This document shows positions 57,673-64,000 of a DNA stretch of 64,000 nt, piece after piece (within the stretch, counting starts at the first letter, position 1; each line of letters begins with the position of its first letter). The stretch lies in NCBI GenBank assembly GCA_026874595.1, contig CM049313.1, positions 59,107,159 through 59,171,158 of the forward strand, given 5' to 3'. Position numbers and translations under genes: made by a program. The notes under the pieces were generated by a model that worked only from the letters and a program-made list of their open reading frames with translations, searched no databases and was not told where the DNA came from. The stretch comes from Sipunculus nudus (Eukaryota; Annelida; Sipuncula; Golfingiida; Sipunculidae).

Positions 57673-60224
57673 CAAGGGACCCATGGGTCACGGCGCTCAG
57701 CTTAAGTTTGAAATTTTTGCAAATGCAAAATATTCTATTTTAATGTTTTTCATTTATATAAGCATATGAAAAGCTAAGAGGAAAGAGGCCCTCCTACTTG
57801 GTTATAGTAAAGTTCTAAATATATGACTGCAAACTAATACTCTGACAAGACTGTCAAAGTTTTGAGATAATGTGATGCATATGAAAAATTTACTATGGAC
57901 AGGCCAGTGGACAGAAAGTACTAATACCTTAATTTCACTTTCAAGGGAATAATGCATTTAAGTTATATAGAAGCCTATTATTTAAGCATATCCACTTTTT
58001 CCAATAAAATATTTTTTATCTGATTAATTTTTTTTATTTACAAGTTTTATAAATTTGTATTAAAAAACACTAAAAAATATACGTTAAAATATTAGAATTC
58101 TAAGTTGTAATCATTATATATCCAGAGTGTAGCCCATATTGGGTTATATTATGCATACACATATATTTTTATTATTTTTAAATCACAAATGTTTAAACTG
58201 AATTTAAAAGAAAATAATGCCACAACATGGCATCTACAAGATTTTTCCTTGAATCACTATTAAAAAGTTTTGCACACTGGAGTTTTCAGTACATTCTTAA
58301 TCTTATTCACCGAAATAAAATAAAAGATTCAGTAAATTTGGTAAAATAAAAACATCTTTTCAAATAAAGTATACACACTGTTGGTTGAATGAGGGAAAAA
58401 CAATATCATTATGCTAATTACAATCTAAGCTATAATTTATTACTGGAATTAATAGTCAATTTCACACTTGGTGTTTTTACTCTTCTCAAGTAAGAAATTA
58501 CTTATCTGATGAACATCCACACTTTCACAGCAATACACCACTTTGTTGACACAATTAAATACTGTACACTTTAATCATTGTAACCCTGGTGGTAAATACA
58601 AAATCTAAAATGTAGCATTGCATAGCCAAGAATAAAATGAAATACAGAAAATTATAACATTCATCTAGTTAGGGGTGCAGGGCAGAGGGGAAGCCTGCTA
58701 GTAGTGGCCAAGCTGAGCCAAGGCAAGCTGCCTGGGGTGGGTTACATAATGCAAGTGAAGGCTGTACTACTAGGTGAGCTAGATGTAAACAACACTTGAC
58801 ATTGTGTAAGAAAACTTGTATAAAAGCTACTCTTTCCAATCAATTCCTTTGAAATTTCAGGTTTTAAAAGATTAAATCCTTATGTATATATGCTGTGAAA
58901 ATTAAATCAACAGTGCTTACAGGGAAAAAACGTGCCAATTCCAAATTGGGAAAAAATAAGGTATTGATTTTTTATTTATGCTAATAACTTGAAAAATTTG
59001 CAAAATTCAGATCTAATTTTGGGTAAACAATTGAATCTTGATTAAATAAAGTTATATTCCTGAAGAAAAAGTCTCCAGCTTCAGCAATTCTCATCTTAGG
59101 TGAGTAAATATATTTCTTGATTTTTTACAAAGTGCATTATGTTTGGGCCCATAACTTAAAACAATTACGCAATACTGACATCATTTCTGGCATGTGCATA
59201 GCGAATGTATAGAAAAATATGTATATTATATATGATCAAAGTCAGATCAGTGGTTTTGATATTAGGCAGTCTTAAAGTGTAACAATGGGTTTTTAATGGA
59301 AAAATGAAGTTTTTCATTAATATCTCGAAGGAATTAAGTCCTAGTGACCAACTTCTTGGCATGATAGGGGATTTCGGAGACATCTAACCGTATGCCAAAA
59401 TTAAGGAACTTAAGAGCTGAAGCTCGGGAGCTGAGCTCTAGCAAACTGCATAACACTAGCTTGATGTAAACAATATGTGGCATGGTGCTTCAAAACTTGA
59501 ATAAAATCTAGTTTTTGATCAACTGGTTTCAAATTTTTGGTGTTAACAGTTGAAATGCTAACAAAAACATGCTTTGAAAATTAAATCCACAGCAGTTACA
59601 GGGTAAAAACGTGCCATGGTCAAAGTTGGGTAAAATTTAAGGTACCAATTTTTTATTTTTTGCTAATATTTTAAAAAATTTAAAAGATTTTGATCTAATT
59701 TTGGGTATACAATTTAATTTTGATTAATAAAAGTAATATTACTGGAAAAAAAAGTGCTTAGCTTTAACAAGTTATGTGTTAAGTGATCAAATTTCTTTCC
59801 TGATTATTTACAAAATGCATTATGTTTGGGCCCATAACTTTTTTAAATTATATAATACAGACCTAATTTCTGGCATGTACATAGGAACTATATAGAGGAT
59901 TATTTATGGTAAATATGAGGAAAAGCAGATAAGTGGTTTTGATATTAGGCAGTCCTGAAGTGTGAAAATAGGTTTTTAATAAAAAATTGAGGTTTTTCCT
60001 TAATTTCTCAAAGGAACGAAGTCGCAAAGACCCAGTTTTCGGCTTGGTAGGAGATCTTGGGGACATCTAACATTATGCCAAATTTTGGATTCCTAGGTCT
60101 TATGGTTTCAAAACGTGCCACATCTATGGACGGACGGACGGACGGACGGACGGACAGACAGACGGACGATGGACAATGGACCACGACTATAGCTCCGATG
60201 ACTTATAGTCAGCTGAGCTAAAAA
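57673..60224 (-). repeat. F1 repeat, right arm copy 1 (minus orientation)
   Basis: The tail end CAAGGGACCCATGGGTCACG at 57673 and the hairpin head with (GGAC)n at about 60120-60224 are in minus orientation. Modules A (59863-60120) and B (about 58900-59470) match the left arm. The 57.70-58.90 kb interior does not match the other F1 tails, although the terminal ~30 bp do. The tail contains the palindrome GACCCATGGGTC. Confidence 0.85.
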
Positions 60225-60578
60225 TGTAGTTCTTGGGTAGTTGGTGCAAGTGGCATGACTATGCCTGCAACAATGTATGATGTATGAATGATACCACTAA
60301 CTGCTCACATGCCTTGGCAACAACAGCCACTACTTAGGGTTACCATTAAGCTTAAATTATAAACCCTAGCTGCATGCCCAAGTGACTCGTCTTGCAAACT
60401 AACATGTGATAATTTATATGCTACTAAATATTTCAAACAAGCAAATATTTTCGGTTCTTCTGTTATTTCAAAAAATCAATTTTCAGAGAATTGTACTTTA
60501 TTCCAGTGCTTTATTAATTGATAAAGATTCATCAGTTGCTGTACTGCATCTACACACTGTAAGCAAGACAGAGAAAAA
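60225..60578. other. Spacer between the two right-arm F1 copies
   Basis: Contains ACTGCTCACATGCCTTGGCA (60299), also found with one change at 41022. No gene. Confidence 0.5.
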
Positions 60579-60819
60579 CAAGGGACCTATGGGTCACGGC
60601 GCTCAGCTGTTATATATGATAAAAAAATATGATTTAGAAATGAGGCACATGCTGGTTTTATGTGGTAATAAAAATAAGCTGTATTATGAGTTGTTGTTTA
60701 GCTTATGTATGATTTTGATAGTACCTTTGGAGACAGGAAAGAGGATTAATTTCATTTATTTTATTAACAAATGGAGTGCGATTGTCACACAGATTTTGTC
60801 TTGGCCATATAACTTATAA
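60574..60819 (+). other. Conserved ORF in the F1 tail (right copy), function unknown
   Basis: Counterpart of the minus-strand ORF at 23543-23794: GPMGHGAQLLYMIKKYDLEM, then a hydrophobic FSLCMILIVPLETGK and an aromatic end. The open frame extends upstream to 60406, but only the part from about 60580 is shared between copies. Confidence 0.3.
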
Positions 60820-63233
60820 GCAGAACATATAATATAAGAGTTTAACTATTTATTAAAAAAATTACAAATATTGTCCCAAATATAATTTTTATTACAAAAT
60901 AATAAGAGAATAGTATGATTTTTTCAAATAAAATATAATTGAAATGATAATAAAAAAAATATTATAGAAAATATTCATGAATGCATTCATTAATACATTT
61001 TGAAAGTATTTGCACTGGTATTCATATACTTTCATTTTTACCTGAATTCCCATTCTTATGAAAGAAATTTTATAATGGAGTACACATTCATATTCATGTT
61101 TAAATACAATTGCAAAGTATTCGCAACATGTCTGGTATTTATTCAGTTTTCACCAAACAATGATGTTGAGAATCCAGAATATACAAAATTCACACATTTA
61201 AATAATGATCATAAGTACCTGGTTTTATGGCTTTTATTTATATTAAAAAAAAATGTAATATATTCATTTTGGACTAATTTCACATCAATGTACTAACTAT
61301 AGACACAGTAGGAATCTAGATAATAATATTATCAACTGCATCTTTGTCTATCATTAATTTCCTTCATATGATCCCTAATGATTAGTAATGAATAATATGA
61401 TTTACTTTTTTATCATTAAAATTGAACTGAAAAATACCATAGGTGACTGCATGGTGTTATTTAGAATATGTGACATTCTATCCATTGATACAAGATTCTT
61501 AAATCAACGGTAACTGCAAGTTAATTCCTGTTATTATCAACTAAAAAATTCCTTTTCTATTTTTCTTTAATTTGTTATTAAAAACCAATTTAAATTTATT
61601 AATTTATTGTTTATTGTTATGTTGTTGGTTAAAACTACTAGATGAGTTGGATTGGACACCTGGATCAACTGTGGCTGGCCATTATATAATAAGCTGCCTG
61701 GAGCCCCAGTTTATGCCTCGCCTCAAGCATGCATAATTTGCTGAAAGTTCATTAAGGTCAACATACAGGTGACTCAAGAGGTGCTACAGAGAGCCAAGGT
61801 CTGACATGGTCTCATGAAAACATTAATAAAAGCTACAATTTTTGGCCAATTTCTTTCAGCTTTCTAAACTAAAAAGCTGAAATCCTTGTGTGCATGATAT
61901 GAAAATTATATCAACAGTGCTCACAGGAAACAAACATGCCATGGTCAAGGTTGGGCAAAATTTAAGGTACCAATTTTATATTTATACTAATAACTTATAA
62001 AATTTGAGAAATTCAGAACTAATTTTGGGTATTCAATTGAATCTTGATTAAATAATGTTACATCCCTGACAAAAAATCTCTAGCTTCAGCAATTCTCATC
62101 TTAGGTGAGTAAATATTTTTTTTGATTTTTTACAAAGTGCATTTTGTTTGGGCCCATAACTTAAAACAATTACGCAATACTGACATCATTTCTGGCATGT
62201 GCATAGAGAATGTATAGAAAAATATGTATATTATATATGATTAAAGTCAGATCAGTGGTTTTGATATTAGGCAGTCTTGAAGTGTAACAGTGGGTTTTTA
62301 ATGGAAAAATGAAGTTTTTCATAAATATCTCGAAGGTATTAAGTCCTAGTGACCAAATACTTGGCATGGTAGGGGATTTTTGAGACATCTAATTGCATGC
62401 CAAATTTTAGGAACTGAGAGCTGAAGCTGGGGAGCTGAGCACTTGCAAACTGCATGCCACTAGCTTGATGTAAACAATATGTTACATGGTGCTTGAAAAC
62501 TTAAATAAAATCTAAAGTTTTTGATCAACTGATTTCAAATTTATGGTGTTTACAGACAAAATGCTAAAAAAACATGCTGTGAAAATTAAATCCACAGTAC
62601 TTACAGGAAAAAAACGTGCCATGGTCAAAGTTGGGCAAAATTTAAGGTACCAATTTTTTATTTTTGTTAATATTTAAAAAAATTTAAAAGATTTTGATCT
62701 AATTTTGGGTATACAATTTAATTTTGATTAATTAAAGTTATATTACTGGAAAAAAAGTTTATAGCTTTAACATATTTTGTGTTAAGTGATCAAATATCTT
62801 TCCTGATTTTTTACACAATGCATTATGTTTGGGCCCATAACTTTTTAAATTTACATAATACAGACATAATTTCTGGCATGTACATAGGAACTATACAGAG
62901 GAATAATTATGGTAAATATGAGGAAAAACAGATGAGTGGTTTTGATATTAGGTAGTCCTAAGTGTAAAAATAGGTTTTTAATAAAAAATGAGGTTTTTCC
63001 TTAATTTCTAAAAGGAACGAAGTCGCAAAGACCCAGTTTTCGGCTTGGTAGAAGATCTTGGGGACATCTAACATTATGCCGAATTTTGGATTCCTAGGTC
63101 TTACAGTTTCAAAACGTGCCACATCTACGGACGGACGTACGGGCAAATGGACGGACGGACGGACAGACGGACGGACGACGGACAATGGACCACGACTATA
63201 GCTCAGATGACTTATAGTCAGCTGAGCTAAAAA
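60579..63233 (-). repeat. F1 repeat, right arm copy 2 (minus orientation, most complete)
   Basis: The tail end CAAGGGACCTATGGGTCACG at 60579 runs through to the head hairpin and AGCTAAAAA at 63233. It has the order tail, module B (about 61.8-62.45 kb), module A, (GGAC)n, head. 60.58-62.45 kb is the inverted counterpart of 22.0-23.79 kb. At 2655 bp it is the best candidate for a full-length F1. Confidence 0.88.
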
Positions 63234-63429
63234 AAACAAAATACAAAGTACTGATGATGTTTACCAATGGTTATTAATGATATGTTCATTTAAATGATAA
63301 TCTGAACATTGGCATAATTACCCTGTTCTTTTGGTATTTCACCTCAATTTGCACATTTAAATTTCTATATATTTACCATAGAAAAAAATAAAGGTGAATG
63401 CATTACACAAAGCAGAGGTGAATAATATG
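63234..63429. other. Spacer after F1
   Basis: AT-rich, no features recognised. Confidence 0.4.
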
Positions 63430-63800
63430 CCTGTCTTATGTCTTGTGACCTCAGACCTCATTTAATACACACATTTTTTTCTGAAAATTCTTGTGAGGAA
63501 CACTGTTAAATACTTGTATAAGTTTTACAAATACCTATCAAATTTTTTGCAAATTATCACAGCGTTATCAAGTGTGGCAACCACTGATCTCATTAATTAT
63601 GCATGGATTTTGCTGAGAATTCAAATGAAGCAATATATTGTATATGTTAATATTCCTCAATTTTCATCAATTTCCACCATATTCCTGGTAAGTTATCATG
63701 GCCACACCACCAAGAAGACCTCTGACCCCATTAATTATGCATGGATTTTGTCTAAAATTAAACTTGGATAAGTCAAATCCCTGGTGAGTTATTGTGGCAA
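63430..63800 (+). repeat. ~140-bp tandem repeats around CATTAATTATGCATGG
   Basis: The phrase CTCATTAATTATGCATGGAT, TTTGCTGAGAAT and variants occur near 63457, 63588 and 63731. A related single relic is at about 52640. The final 200 bp of the window hold nothing I can name. Confidence 0.7.
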
Positions 63801-64000
63801 CAATAAATAATAAATTGAAAGACATAGATACTGGCTTAACCAGAACATTACTGGTCTTACACAGGGGGCAATTTAAGTACTGCTTTGATTGACTGATAGA
63901 CATGATGAGGTTTCATGAAAATCATTTTGGATCTTTACACATAACGATACAAAACAAGCAAATAAAAACAAGTTAAACTGACAAAACACACTTCACTGTA

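Overview
This is a eukaryotic nuclear window, AT-rich and intron-rich, almost certainly from a mollusc and probably a bivalve. Two things point that way. It holds one clear invertebrate-style protein gene with GT-AG introns. The rest is packed with non-coding repeats that begin with T5 plus a hairpin, often followed by (TCCG)n, a type I know mainly from mollusc genomes. A tRNA-headed SINE of bivalve character is also present. The species call is an inference; no marker gene here settles it.

Layout. 1-3541 lies upstream of, or in the 5' intron of, the gene. 3544-17116 (+) is a complete 13-exon gene for the KH-domain RNA-binding protein hnRNP K: three KH domains, a long Gly/Met/Arg linker, and the conserved short last exon. 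Its 3' UTR runs to about 17.7 kb. From 18.07 kb onward I find no confident host gene.

18.07-23.79 kb and 57.67-63.23 kb are two arms, in opposite orientation, of one large non-coding repeat family (called F1 here); the left arm carries a LINE endonuclease fragment. 23.8-24.8 kb is a 300-bp tandem family (F2). 27.07-31.49 kb is a 36-bp minisatellite open in all three forward frames, resuming at 33.0-33.66 kb. Between the two parts lies a degenerate ~140-bp array (F6) whose units carry palindromes matching the vertebrate estrogen response element. 33.98-37.28 kb holds two further families (F4, F3) and a recent 913-bp tandem duplication. 37.35-40.77 kb is a second minisatellite field split by a 1.7-kb element (F5) built of 280-bp units, each with two copies of GGTGGCGCCACC. 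40.8-45.8 kb is mostly unique sequence with a few weak candidate exons.

45.85-47.07 kb is a decayed pogo/Tigger-like transposon, followed by a SINE at 47.14-47.42 kb, F3 again at 48.6-49.65 kb and F4 at 49.7-52.6 kb. Two adjacent TA-flanked inverted-repeat elements fill 54.58-57.45 kb; the second contains a 5S-rRNA-like segment.

The most interesting theme is that several superficially different families share modules: T5-hairpin heads, a GAGATAT phrase, the 12-bp palindrome, and nuclear-receptor half-sites in IR3, DR0 and DR1 arrangements. This suggests an ancient repeat superfamily that has spread hormone-receptor-type binding sites.
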